Assembly (NCBI GenBank): GCA_018712865.1
Contig: DVGH01000064.1
Coordinates: 1 to 20,486 of the forward strand
Reading direction: 5' to 3'
Source of the DNA: Scatavimonas merdipullorum
GTDB taxonomy: Bacteria; Bacillota; Clostridia; Oscillospirales; Acutalibacteraceae
Length of the DNA: 20,486 bases
Shown piece after piece: positions 8,355 to 15,530 of the stretch (position 1 is its first letter; each line of letters starts with the position of its first letter). A program made the position numbers and the translations under genes. Below the pieces are notes generated by a model. The model worked only from the letters and a program-made list of their open reading frames with translations. It did not search any database and was not told where the DNA came from.

Positions 8355-8561
8355 TTATCTTTCTACAATGATCGCAACATCGGGACACATGATTGCACAG
8401 CTTTTGCAGCCAATGCATTCCTCTTCGTTAATAAGCTGCGCAGGGTGGTAGCCCTTTGCATTGATTTTATCCTTACAAAGCGCAATGATCTTTTTAGGGC
8501 AGGCATTTACACACAGTTCACACCCCTTACATACATCCTCTTTGACAATGATTCTTGGCAT
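8355..8561 (-). CDS. 2x[4Fe-4S] ferredoxin, delta subunit of VOR
   Basis: This 68-residue protein has two complete cluster motifs: CKGCELCVNACP (Cys11, 14, 17, 21) and CIGCKSCAIMCP (Cys49, 52, 55, 59). The spacing between the motifs, with the KGYHPA stretch, is typical of the delta subunit of VOR/KOR enzymes rather than of a free clostridial ferredoxin. It carries electrons from the beta-subunit cluster to external ferredoxin. The ATG has AGGAGG about 7 nt upstream, one of the strongest ribosome sites in the operon. It is the first gene of the delta-alpha-beta-gamma block. Confidence 0.93.
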   Translation of the reverse strand: MPRIIVKEDVCKGCELCVNACPKKIIALCKDKINAKGYHPAQLINEEECIGCKSCAIMCPDVAIIVER

Positions 8562-8611
8562 TTCGTTCCCTCCTTTATCTGAAGTACAGGTTTATTTATT
8601 TTTATCACAGA

Positions 8612-8627
8612 CGGGGCAACCGCCCCG
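8612..8627 (-). other. G+C-rich hairpin between ATPase and ferredoxin genes
   Basis: CGGGGC (8612-8617) and GCCCCG (8622-8627) pair around a 4-nt loop, directly after the ATPase stop codon and about 50 nt before the ferredoxin start. It has no U-tract on either strand, so it is not a normal terminator. It could stabilise or mark processing of the mRNA, allowing the oxidoreductase genes to be expressed at a different level from metY and the ATPase (inference). Confidence 0.45.
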
Positions 8628-8633
8628 CTCTGC

Positions 8634-9302
8634 CTAAAACGGTGGCTTAACAATGCGTTCAACCGCAAAGAGCGGCTGTATTTCTTCTTTCAGCTCTTCC
8701 GCCAGAAAAGCCGGCGCCGTAGTCAGCACAAGCGGTAATTTTAAAAGCCTTGCCGTCTGTTGGGCAAACGGCATAGAGTCCAGAATATGCTTCTTCTCCG
8801 TAAGCTGCTGCAAATGGGAATTGTTGATCACGCCGGTGGCTTTCACACGGGATGCGGCTTCAATCTCTTCCAAAAGCGCCGCCGCTTCCTGCGGTGTGCT
8901 GGTAAGCGCCCTGTAGTGGTTAATGACATAAAAAGCGCTATACGACGGCAGGCGCATGACCTGCTGTGAAAAGCGCCCCAGCGCATACGCCCCTGCGTCA
9001 TCGCCGCCGACGTCGACAATCACATACCCGGAAGACGTATCAAACGCCGCGTAAATTTCTGCGGATAAGGACGGAAGGTCCAGATTGGTCCCTGCAAATT
9101 GCGGCGCAACGACCTTGATCCCCTTTTCCTGCAGCATCGGCGTATAATCGCTTGACCGGAAGTAGGGGTTTACAATGTCCAGATCCACCAGTGTAACACG
9201 CTTACCCTGCCGGGCAAGGTCAAGCGCCAGATTGATAGACAGGTTTGTTTTACCGCACCCGTAATGGCCGTATATAATTGTAAGCTTATTTAACTGCAGC
9301 AT
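8634..9302 (-). CDS. ParA/MinD-like P-loop ATPase linked to VOR
   Basis: This 222-residue cytoplasmic protein is of the SIMIBI/CobQ-ParA class. Walker A is GHYGCGKT (12-19) with the usual lysine but without the second signature lysine of true ParA/MinD; VDLDIVNPYFRS (39-50) is a switch region; VIVDVGGDDAG (94-104) is the Walker B/switch II. There is no DNA-binding or membrane-targeting segment. Similar small ATPases sit next to VOR genes in other Clostridia (recalled), and related Nbp35/CooC/NifH-like proteins insert iron-sulfur clusters or metals, so a maturation role for the oxidoreductase is a reasonable guess. It lacks the CXXC of Nbp35, so direct cluster carrying is doubtful. Its ATG lies 6 bp after the metY stop with only a distant Shine-Dalgarno, suggesting translational coupling. 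Confidence 0.8.
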   Translation of the reverse strand: MLQLNKLTIIYGHYGCGKTNLSINLALDLARQGKRVTLVDLDIVNPYFRSSDYTPMLQEKGIKVVAPQFAGTNLDLPSLSAEIYAAFDTSSGYVIVDVGGDDAGAYALGRFSQQVMRLPSYSAFYVINHYRALTSTPQEAAALLEEIEAASRVKATGVINNSHLQQLTEKKHILDSMPFAQQTARLLKLPLVLTTAPAFLAEELKEEIQPLFAVERIVKPPF

Positions 9303-9308
9303 ATTCTA

Positions 9309-10580
9309 TCAAACTCTTTCCAAGGCCTGTGCAAAATCGGCAAGCAGATCGTTGACGTCCTCAATCCCAACAGAAAGGCGGATCATATTGGGTGTGATAC
9401 CTGCCTGCTGGAGCTGCTGATCTGTCATTTGCCTGTGCGTTGTGCTTGCAGGATGTAATACACAGGTGCGCACGTCCGCCACATGTGTTACGATCGCGCC
9501 GATCTGCAGTGCTTCCATCAGCTTTGCCGCTGCTTCCCTTCCGCCCTTTACACCAAACGAGATTACGCCGCAGCTACCGCCCGGCATATATTTTTGCGCA
9601 AGGCTGTAATATGGGTTTTGCGGAAGGCCGGGATAATTGACCCATTCGACCTTGTCGTTTTTTTCTAAAAAGCATGCTAGCTGCTGTGCGTTTTGGCAAT
9701 GGCGCTGCATACGCAGTGCCAGCGTTTCAAGCCCTAAATTGAGCAAAAAAGCATTTTGTGGGGATGCCTGCGCGCCAAAGTCGCGCATAAGATGTACCCT
9801 GGCCTTTGCAATGTAGGCAGCCTTTCCAAAGTGCTGGGTGTATACAACGCCATGGTACGTATCGTCCGGCTGGGTCAGCATGGGATATTTGCCATTGTCC
9901 CAATCAAAGCACCCGCCGTCTACAATGACACCGCCCAGCGCTACCGCGTGGCCGTCCATATATTTTGAAGTAGAATGTACAATGATATCTGCTCCAAATG
10001 TAAACGGCCTGCAATTGACCGGTGTTGGAAAGGTGTTGTCAACAATCAACGGTACGCCGTGCGCGTGCGCGCAGCGCGCATACATTTCCAGATCTGCCAC
10101 CACCAGCGCGGGATTGGAAAGACTTTCGATAAAGACAGCTTTTGTATGGTCCTCAAATGCCGCCATTATTTCCTGCTCTGTTGCATTGGGCGCTATAAAG
10201 GTAGTCTCAATGCCCAGCTCACGCAGCGTTTTATTGAACAGGTTAAATGTTCCTCCGTAAACTGCGCTTGCACATATTACATGGCTGCCGCTGTGGCAAA
10301 TGTTTGTAATTGCCATCAAGGACGCCGCCTGACCCGACGAGGTCAACAAAGCGGCAACACCGCCTTCAAGGTCAGCTATCTTTCGTTCTACCGCGTCCAG
10401 CGTAGGGTTTGCAAGGCGGGTATAGAAAAAGCCGTCTTCCTCCAGGTCAAACAGTTTGCCCAGCTTTTGGGCGCTGTCGTATTTAAATGTTGTGCTTTGT
10501 ACAACAGGAAGAACTCGGGGCTGCCCGTTTTCCGGCTGATAGCCCGACTGCACACATTTGGTTCCAATACGCCAATCCAT
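9309..10580 (-). CDS. metY: O-acetylhomoserine sulfhydrylase (MetY-like)
   Basis: This 423-residue PLP enzyme belongs to the Cys/Met metabolism family. The PLP-binding lysine is Lys206 in HSTSKYMDG, with DNTF (181-184) and SSGQAA (81-86) as cofactor contacts, and YTRLANPT (53-60) as the usual N-terminal signature. The length fits O-acetylhomoserine aminocarboxypropyltransferases, which make homocysteine from O-acetylhomoserine and sulfide, better than the ~400-residue methionine gamma-lyases. A gamma-lyase activity giving 2-oxobutyrate is nevertheless a possible alternative and would fit the oxidoreductase downstream. GGAGG lies about 10 nt before the ATG. No SAM riboswitch or T-box was seen in front, as the gene sits inside an operon 35 bp after the zinc-ribbon gene. 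Confidence 0.88.
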   Translation of the reverse strand: MDWRIGTKCVQSGYQPENGQPRVLPVVQSTTFKYDSAQKLGKLFDLEEDGFFYTRLANPTLDAVERKIADLEGGVAALLTSSGQAASLMAITNICHSGSHVICASAVYGGTFNLFNKTLRELGIETTFIAPNATEQEIMAAFEDHTKAVFIESLSNPALVVADLEMYARCAHAHGVPLIVDNTFPTPVNCRPFTFGADIIVHSTSKYMDGHAVALGGVIVDGGCFDWDNGKYPMLTQPDDTYHGVVYTQHFGKAAYIAKARVHLMRDFGAQASPQNAFLLNLGLETLALRMQRHCQNAQQLACFLEKNDKVEWVNYPGLPQNPYYSLAQKYMPGGSCGVISFGVKGGREAAAKLMEALQIGAIVTHVADVRTCVLHPASTTHRQMTDQQLQQAGITPNMIRLSVGIEDVNDLLADFAQALERV

Positions 10581-10615
10581 TGATTTGTATGCCTCCTTAT
10601 ATAATACTATGCTCT

Positions 10616-11188
10616 TTAAAACAGCCCTTTAATCAAATTTGCAATATAATCTACGCCAAAAATGACCAGCGCTACCAGTACAATAAACAGCAGCGCCGAA
10701 ACAATCCGGACCGTTGTCCGCTTTGCCGGGCTCATTTCTTCAAATTCCTCTATACTTTGCGCCGGTTTTTTTCCGGACTGTACTGCTTTCTTTTTGTCCC
10801 CTTGCTTTCCCTTTGGCTGATGCGCATAGATATAACCGCCGGATTGGGGATTTTCATCGGGAATAATCTGCGCGTCTGTATGGATTGCGCCTATACCGAT
10901 CAAAATATCTTTTGCCTGTGCATAGGCACCGTAAGGCACCTGTATTTTCACCTTTGCCGCAAGCTTACCCGTTACGGCGTCGGCGCTGCGTTCCTTTTTC
11001 GACATCCGCTCCACACAGGGAATGCCGCTGTCGCGCAGGGCGGCCACGATTCGTTCACGCTCAAACCCGTCTGCGCTGATCACACACACAGGATCGTTTT
11101 CCTGAATTTCATTTGTAAGCGGACGCATACATTCCGGGCAAACCGCGCCCCTTTGATAAAGCGTGGTACAGTGCGGGCAATATTTCAT
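10616..11188 (-). CDS. Zinc-ribbon membrane protein with DUF2007-like domain
   Basis: This 190-residue protein starts at ATG 11188 (MKYCPHC), with AAGGA about 10 nt upstream; a longer frame from a TTG at 11221 has no support. The N-terminus has a zinc ribbon (CPHC 4-7, CPEC 17-20). Residues ~32-105 (VCVISADGFERERIVAALRD...) resemble DUF2007, called a putative signal-transducing domain. A low-complexity, Lys/Gln-rich linker follows, then one membrane helix near 159-179 with a short tail, so the soluble part should face the cytoplasm. The function is unknown. It is the first gene of the operon; its product may be unrelated to the oxidoreductase. The domain call is from pattern recall, so moderate. 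Confidence 0.7.
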   Translation of the reverse strand: MKYCPHCTTLYQRGAVCPECMRPLTNEIQENDPVCVISADGFERERIVAALRDSGIPCVERMSKKERSADAVTGKLAAKVKIQVPYGAYAQAKDILIGIGAIHTDAQIIPDENPQSGGYIYAHQPKGKQGDKKKAVQSGKKPAQSIEEFEEMSPAKRTTVRIVSALLFIVLVALVIFGVDYIANLIKGLF

Positions 11189-11259
11189 TGGGATCCCGTC
11201 CTTTTTTACCGTCGGATACAATTTTCATGCTCGTCCGGCATTCTTTTCTTTACGTTTAC

Positions 11260-11268
11260 AGTATATCA
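11260..11268 (-). promoter_or_regulatory. Extended -10 promoter of the zinc-ribbon/metY/VOR operon
   Basis: The minus strand reads TGATATACT, an extended -10 (TGn plus TATACT), about 70 nt before the first start codon. A clear -35 box was not found, which is acceptable for extended -10 promoters. Placement between a terminator (11295-11331) and the first operon gene supports it. Confidence 0.45.
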
Positions 11269-11294
11269 TAACAAAAAATGCTATAAAATGCAAC

Positions 11295-11331
11295 AAAATT
11301 GGAGCAGAGAAAATATCCCTGCTCCAATTTT
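11295..11331. terminator. Terminator downstream of the dpaB fragment
   Basis: The perfect 13-bp arms AAAATTGGAGCAG (11295-11307) and CTGCTCCAATTTT (11319-11331) have an 11-nt loop. Terminal T runs exist on both strands, so it can work both ways. On the minus strand it closes the dpaB transcription unit just before the next operon's promoter. Confidence 0.8.
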
Positions 11332-11413
11332 ATGGTATAGAACCAATCCAAGACATATAGATTACCGGCATTTTTTATAAAAACGGCTTGTTGCTCCATA
11401 TGCTTTGGCGTTT

Positions 11414-11758
11414 TCAGCAAAACACAGGCTGTATCTGTTTTTCCTGCAAAGCAAGCTCCAGGCTTTGCGCAAGCCTGTCAAAATGCGCAACCAGAGAGTT
11501 TGGCTTGTTTTGCGGGTCGTCCTGTGAAAGCGGTGTAAAATAGATGTGCTTTGTATTGAGCGCCTTGCCAATATTTTGCGCAGACGCGCCAAGCGCGTCG
11601 TTGCTTGCAAGGGTCAAAAGCACCGGCCTGCCGATCCGCAGGTGCGATTTGACCGCCATTGTAACGGGCGTGTCTGTCACTGCGTTTGCAATTTTGGCAA
11701 GTGTATTGCCCGTACATGGGCAAACCGCGATGATATCTCTTATACTACGGAAAAACAC
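11414..11758 (-). pseudogene. dpaB: C-terminal half of dipicolinate synthase subunit B (dpaB/spoVFB), interrupted
   Basis: The frame encodes a clear match to the second half of DpaB/SpoVFB: CPCTGNTLAKIANAVTDTPV, then RPVLLTLASNDALG, NTKHIYFTPLSQDDP and KPNSLVAHFD, as in the Bacillus protein (APLTGNS, NDALG, PFGQDDP, KPNSMVAKMD, recalled). DpaB is a flavoprotein-like ~200-residue protein that, with DpaA, makes dipicolinic acid for the spore core in the mother cell. Here homology starts near residue 8 (RDII, about 11,737); the ~90 N-terminal residues are missing. Upstream the frame runs into a TAG at 11777-11779, in A+T-rich DNA of an integrative element. The GTG at 11758 has no ribosome site, so this is not a new short gene. 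Whether the break is permanent or reversible is open. Confidence 0.9.
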
Positions 11759-11907
11759 CCAAAAATGGCTTGTCCCCTATCTATTTACAGTTAAAATTAT
11801 AATATATCTTTATGATAATAGCAATAGATAAACCTTATTTTCACTACGTTTTATATCTGACTTTTGTTAATAAAATAATATTTCTTATCAAATAATTAAT
11901 TTTATGC

Positions 11908-11955
11908 AAAGCCAAAAGCCTTATAACAAAATCATGTTATAAGGCTTTTGGCTTT
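11908..11955. terminator. Long perfect hairpin terminator after the M48 gene
   Basis: The 20-bp perfect arms (11908-11927 and 11936-11955; core AAAGCC / GGCTTT) have an 8-nt loop. The plus side ends in TTTTT, and the minus side is A/T-rich. It lies about 40 bp past the M48 stop codon and about 150 bp inside the element's left end, so it would also keep element transcription out of dpaB or the reverse. Confidence 0.8.
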
Positions 11956-11992
11956 TTCACGATTCTTTATTAAGTGATAAGGAAAAAGTATT

Positions 11993-12868
11993 TTATGGTG
12001 TGATAAACACTTCTTCATCTTGCGTAGAAAGCAAATTTTCTAGCTGTTCAATTCTTTTTGCCGTATTTGGGTGGCTTGCTCTCAATCTGTCTAATATACT
12101 TAAATTGTGCGGTAAACTGATTTTTTGAAGTATGTACAGTGATGAAACGAGTTCTTCTCCATATCCAATATCAAAAGCAAATCTATCCGCCCATAGTTCA
12201 TTTTGTCTGCTGTTTACTGATAGAAGAATTTGACTGATATATGAGAACAAAATAACCCCCATATCAAATAAAAAGCTTGCAATTCGTGTAAAGATATTTA
12301 AAAGCGGAATACTAATGAAACTAAAAATCAAATCCGTTATCAGCAATACGATTTTTAAGATGCATATTAAAATGCTGAATATTCCGTTCCCGATCGTACT
12401 TAATAATAGCGCTTTGGTATCTCCGTTGGATAAATGCCCAAATTCATGTGCGATAATGCCTTTTAGTTCGTCTTGTGAAAAGGTGTGTATTGCTCCCATG
12501 GTAACGGCTATGGTTTTTCTTCCAATTGCAAAAGCGTTTACATACATATTATCAATAATATACAGCTTAATATTGTCATTAAGTTTTATGTCTTTTTGTT
12601 TAGCGTTTTCATAGACTTCTTCGAATAATGGCAATAGATATTCTTTTTCTTCATTTGTAGAAATCGGTCTTACTTTTTCGATAAACCGTAATAATGCTTC
12701 CCCTACAGGGGAAAGAGCAATTAGAATGGAGATACCATACAAAACGAACACAAGGAAAAAGGAATTCCAGTCTGCACCTAATATATACCATGCAATGGAA
12801 AAATAGACAATCACCCATATAATATAAATACAGTTTTTTGCAAGGTTTTTACTGAGCTTTTCCAACAT
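11993..12868 (-). CDS. M48-family (HtpX-like) membrane metalloprotease
   Basis: This 291-residue integral membrane zinc protease has HEFGH (141-145) giving two zinc ligands and the catalytic Glu142. Glu224 in SRQNELWADRFA is the expected third ligand, and NAFAIG (111-116) is a family hallmark. Two membrane helices lie near 12-30 and 36-52, and two more hydrophobic stretches follow the active site (~160-190 and 196-218), as in HtpX. The C-terminus RLRASHPNTAKRIEQL is the usual substrate-side motif. HtpX normally degrades damaged membrane proteins; here the gene travels with the transfer ATPase (about 20 bp after its stop), so it may act in envelope quality control or remodelling linked to the element. 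AGGAGG about 7 nt before the ATG supports the start. Confidence 0.9.
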   Translation of the reverse strand: MLEKLSKNLAKNCIYIIWVIVYFSIAWYILGADWNSFFLVFVLYGISILIALSPVGEALLRFIEKVRPISTNEEKEYLLPLFEEVYENAKQKDIKLNDNIKLYIIDNMYVNAFAIGRKTIAVTMGAIHTFSQDELKGIIAHEFGHLSNGDTKALLLSTIGNGIFSILICILKIVLLITDLIFSFISIPLLNIFTRIASFLFDMGVILFSYISQILLSVNSRQNELWADRFAFDIGYGEELVSSLYILQKISLPHNLSILDRLRASHPNTAKRIEQLENLLSTQDEEVFITP

Positions 12869-12888
12869 AATGATACCTCCTATTCCAT

Positions 12889-14241
12889 TTAAAATGGTTT
12901 GTGTATGTTAATTTTACATTGTTGTCCCGCATCTCTTGAAAGAAACACGCCCTTTCCTGTTGCTAAGGTTTTAATGTCATCTGGATGAAATAAATATTCC
13001 CTTACTCGTTTTGCAGAGCCAAATCCTGTTTCAGAGGTGTTTAATCCTTTTTGCTGTAATTGATAGGTTACTTCCATTGTGCTTCTTGTTCCTAATATAT
13101 TTGCCCAATGCTCCGCATTAACGGAGCTGTTTTGCCTTAATACAAGATAGTTGTTACAGTTTTCAATAATCTGTTCCTTAAAGGCTTCTCCGTTGGCAAA
13201 ATCTAAATCGGATAGACTTTGCGTTGCTAAAATATTAGTTACATTAGCACTCCTACTTTTATTGACCAAATCCACCAATACAGGTGAAGCATACACATTG
13301 ATTTCATCAAAGATAAAAAATGTTCGCTCATTGCTTTTTGTAAATAATTTGCTGATTGCTTTTTTTGCATCTATCATAATTAATCTGCCGATTAAAGAGG
13401 ATAATTCGGGATAGATTAATGGGTTTAAGATAAATAAAATAATTGCTTTTTCTTTTAACGCTGTGTAAATATCAATTCCGTTATCATCAAAAATAGTGCC
13501 TAATTCGCTTTCCTGTATCGTGGAAAATCTGGCGACTGCATTTTCTGCAATTTTTCCGCTGTTTTTTGCAATGTTGGTATTTTCTACATGCTCAAATTTT
13601 GAAATGGTTTCATTTTTCATAAGCTCTGCACTTAATTGTAAAAACTCGTTCATTGGCATATAGTGAATGATATTTTTAAATGATAATTGAATTCTGCTTT
13701 TGTGAAGTAACATGACTAATCTTTGTAAATATCGTTCGGTATTTAATTTGTAATGTTCCTCGCTCCATTTTGTCATATTGATCAGCATATCTTTTGCAAC
13801 GGTAGGACTTGCGTTCTGAAAAGGGTTATATTTACTGGAAAGGCATATATGTGTCAGATTGATAACATAAACCTTTTTATTGGTATTGAGCTTTTCGATC
13901 ATGTCTAACATGGAACCGTCGGAAGTATCGCCTTTGCCATCGATTATTAAAGCAGGGTAATTTTTATCAATGGAGGTTTTAATAAAATTGCTGAGTGCAA
14001 CCGTTTTTCCGCTGCCGGTCGTACCGCATATAAAAACATTTTTTGCGTTATCGGGTATGTATACAGGCTTTTTGCCAGAGGTCAGACCAATAAATGTAGA
14101 TTGCTTTGGGTCTGTTTTTGTTTTTGGGCTTTTCATCTTGGTGCGTTTCACCTCTTTTCGGAAATTATAAATTCGGTTTAGTATAAAATGCTTGCGAATT
14201 TCAACCAGTATAAGAATGCTCGGAATTATGATACAAATCAT
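12889..14241 (-). CDS. VirD4/TraG-like DNA-transfer ATPase
   Basis: This 450-residue P-loop ATPase belongs to the type IV coupling protein/TraD-TraG group. Walker A is GTTGSGKT (73-80), Walker B FFIFDE (308-313), and sensor ILATQS (337-342). One hydrophobic segment (residues 2-14) followed by a basic stretch anchors it to the membrane, fewer helices than classical VirD4. Such proteins bring the relaxase-DNA complex to a transfer channel, or pump double-stranded DNA in an FtsK-like way. The neighbours, a replication-relaxation protein upstream (20 bp) and an M48 protease downstream, are a gene set recalled from mobile elements of gut Firmicutes. The first ATG has a weak AGAG site; a start at Met36 would lose the membrane anchor. 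Confidence 0.85.
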   Translation of the reverse strand: MICIIIPSILILVEIRKHFILNRIYNFRKEVKRTKMKSPKTKTDPKQSTFIGLTSGKKPVYIPDNAKNVFICGTTGSGKTVALSNFIKTSIDKNYPALIIDGKGDTSDGSMLDMIEKLNTNKKVYVINLTHICLSSKYNPFQNASPTVAKDMLINMTKWSEEHYKLNTERYLQRLVMLLHKSRIQLSFKNIIHYMPMNEFLQLSAELMKNETISKFEHVENTNIAKNSGKIAENAVARFSTIQESELGTIFDDNGIDIYTALKEKAIILFILNPLIYPELSSLIGRLIMIDAKKAISKLFTKSNERTFFIFDEINVYASPVLVDLVNKSRSANVTNILATQSLSDLDFANGEAFKEQIIENCNNYLVLRQNSSVNAEHWANILGTRSTMEVTYQLQQKGLNTSETGFGSAKRVREYLFHPDDIKTLATGKGVFLSRDAGQQCKINIHKPF

Positions 14242-14261
14242 TAAAATTACTCTTTTGTGAT

Positions 14262-14903
14262 TTAGGATTCCGATTTAGAACCGTTTCTAACATAATTTAC
14301 AACCCCCTCTAAATCTATGATTTCAAGCGGATAAACAAAGCTGTTTTCCTGCAAAATATTTTTCATTCGGATTTGTGTATTTGGCACAATCCATTTTTGA
14401 TCATCGTAATTAAGAAAATTTTCCTGTATGGTTTTTTCTAATCTGTTTTTTGCTTTCAGGGTAAGTTCTATTTCAATGCAAGTTTTTTTATCTTGATTTT
14501 GAATAATAAAATCAGGCTGATGCTTTCTGGTACAGAATCCGTCTATTCGGTGCAATTCTTTTTCTGTCAATAGATTTTCTTGTTTCACTCCGTATTTGAG
14601 CATAAAGTATATGGCTGTATCTAATACGGAAATATCGTGGGTTATTTTCTCGATTCTGATTTTTTCTTTTTTTAAAGAAGTATGTATCAAGACTTTTCCC
14701 TGGTAGGTTAAAGAATACAAATAGGGTACTCCGTAAAGAATTTTTCTGCGTTGGATATATCCTGCCTCTCTTAGCAATTTTAATCTTCTGTCTGTAGTAC
14801 GCTGACTGGAAAAATCACCTAAGTAAAGCATATGGCGGCTTAAACAAAATCGCCAGCGGTCAAGCTGTCTTAACATTTTATAATCTCTTTTCGTCAGTCT
14901 CAT
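14262..14903 (-). CDS. Replication-relaxation family protein (PF13814-like)
   Basis: This 213-residue protein starts at ATG 14903 (MRLTKRDYK), 5 nt after GGGGG; the upstream GTG at 14909 lies within that ribosome site. Residues ~1-75 look like a winged helix (KMLRQLDRWRF, then RRLKLLREAGYIQRR and the wing YLYSLTYQGK). The second half has strands and conserved acids (HQPDFIIQNQDKKTCIEIELTL) that resemble a nuclease-like core, as in the Replic_Relax family said to relax plasmid DNA for replication. It probably binds the repeat-rich region just upstream and is the best candidate for an initiator or nicking factor of this element, though no catalytic tyrosine relaxase motif was recognised. It is the first gene of the three-gene minus-strand unit. 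Confidence 0.75.
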   Translation of the reverse strand: MRLTKRDYKMLRQLDRWRFCLSRHMLYLGDFSSQRTTDRRLKLLREAGYIQRRKILYGVPYLYSLTYQGKVLIHTSLKKEKIRIEKITHDISVLDTAIYFMLKYGVKQENLLTEKELHRIDGFCTRKHQPDFIIQNQDKKTCIEIELTLKAKNRLEKTIQENFLNYDDQKWIVPNTQIRMKNILQENSFVYPLEIIDLEGVVNYVRNGSKSES

Positions 14904-14933
14904 ATGCACCCCCGTTTTTATTTTTTAAAAGCG

Positions 14934-14955
14934 ATAAAGCAACTTGTTGCTTTAT
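14934..14955 (-). promoter_or_regulatory. 22-bp dyad upstream of the replication-relaxation gene
   Basis: ATAAAGCAAC, two bases, then GTTGCTTTAT form a perfect dyad centred about 40 bp before the start codon, next to a TATATA on the minus strand. A second small dyad ATGGC-TGT-GCCAT follows at 14960-14972. They are suited to bind a dimeric protein, either a repressor or the winged-helix product itself (inference). The 54-nt leader between the dyad and the gene shows nothing else. Confidence 0.45.
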
Positions 14956-15187
14956 ATAGATGGCTGTGCCATAGCGGTGTTTTGGACAAACTTCTTTCTT
15001 CTTTTTTATCTTTCTTTTAAGTACGTTGAAACAAATACCGAGGTTCCTCTTTTAAAAACAGACGATCGAAAAACCCGTTTCCTTTCGTTCCCCTTGTTAA
15101 TCCTTACATTCAATCTTTCTTATTTCTTATTCTTTTCAAGATCTATGTTTTATTTTCTTTTCTAAATATGATTTTATAAACTTTCTA

Positions 15188-15334
15188 TGCAAACCGCTGA
15201 CTGATGCATGTTATTGATTTATGACTTTTTATACTTCCATGATGTAATACAGGGGTCTCGGACGTAAGTCCAAGACCCCTGTATTACATCATGTACCAAA
15301 GAAATAAATACATTCAGTTAACAAGCGGTTTGCA
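15188..15334. repeat. Nested inverted repeats (candidate origin structure)
   Basis: The inner repeat has arms at 15238-15263 and 15268-15293: 26 bp with one mismatch (15259/15272) and a 4-nt loop GTAA; in a minus-strand RNA the mismatch becomes a G-U pair. The outer repeat is TGCAAACCGCT (15188-15198) with AGCGGTTTGCA (15324-15334), perfect and almost concentric with the inner one. No U-tract follows on either strand, so it is not a simple terminator. Such structures are found at single- or double-strand origins and oriT sites. Confidence 0.7.
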
Positions 15335-15499
15335 GGGCACGTTGAAGCTTATCCTATCCTACTATCATATTTATGCAAGGCTTGTTAAGTTAGTACATTT
15401 TTTAGACACTTTTATTTGTTAAAATGTCATATTTTTTAAAAGCTAAAAATATATTATAATTAAAAATACAAAATGAATATACTTATGATAAAAAATAAT

Positions 15500-15530
15500 C
15501 GGTTCTTGAAGTTTACAACTTTAAGAACCG
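15500..15530 (+). repeat. Hairpin with 14-bp stem upstream of the integrase
   Basis: CGGTTCTTGAAGTT and AACTTTAAGAACCG pair (one G-T) around TAC. A modified copy of this hairpin (23 of 26 core positions) lies after the integrase at 16893-16918. It is followed by ATTTTAACTGATTTTCTTA at 15532-15550, which also has a second copy after the integrase. It may be an att-like site or an attenuator. Confidence 0.6.

Noticed and set aside
10581..11294. SAM riboswitch or T-box controlling metY
   Set aside because: The space before metY is only 35 bp, and the operon leader (11,189-11,260) is too short and lacks conserved T-box or SAM elements.
10487..11380. 297-codon plus-strand frame across metY's start and the zinc-ribbon gene
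   Set aside because: It crosses a promoter and a terminator of the opposite strand, and its translation is Cys/His/Phe-rich without a domain.
11362..11610. Alternative minus-strand frame of 82 codons overlapping dpaB
   Set aside because: The overlapping frame has clear DpaB homology; this one is Arg/Ser-rich noise.
14944..15165. Plus-strand frame of 73 codons rich in Phe/Leu/Ser
   Set aside because: It is a translation of a pyrimidine-rich tract, starts inside a dyad and has no ribosome site.
15188..15334. Retron-like msr/msd arrangement (outer inverted repeat around a long hairpin)
   Set aside because: No reverse transcriptase frame lies on either strand in the window, and the region has no branching-guanosine context that I can recognise.
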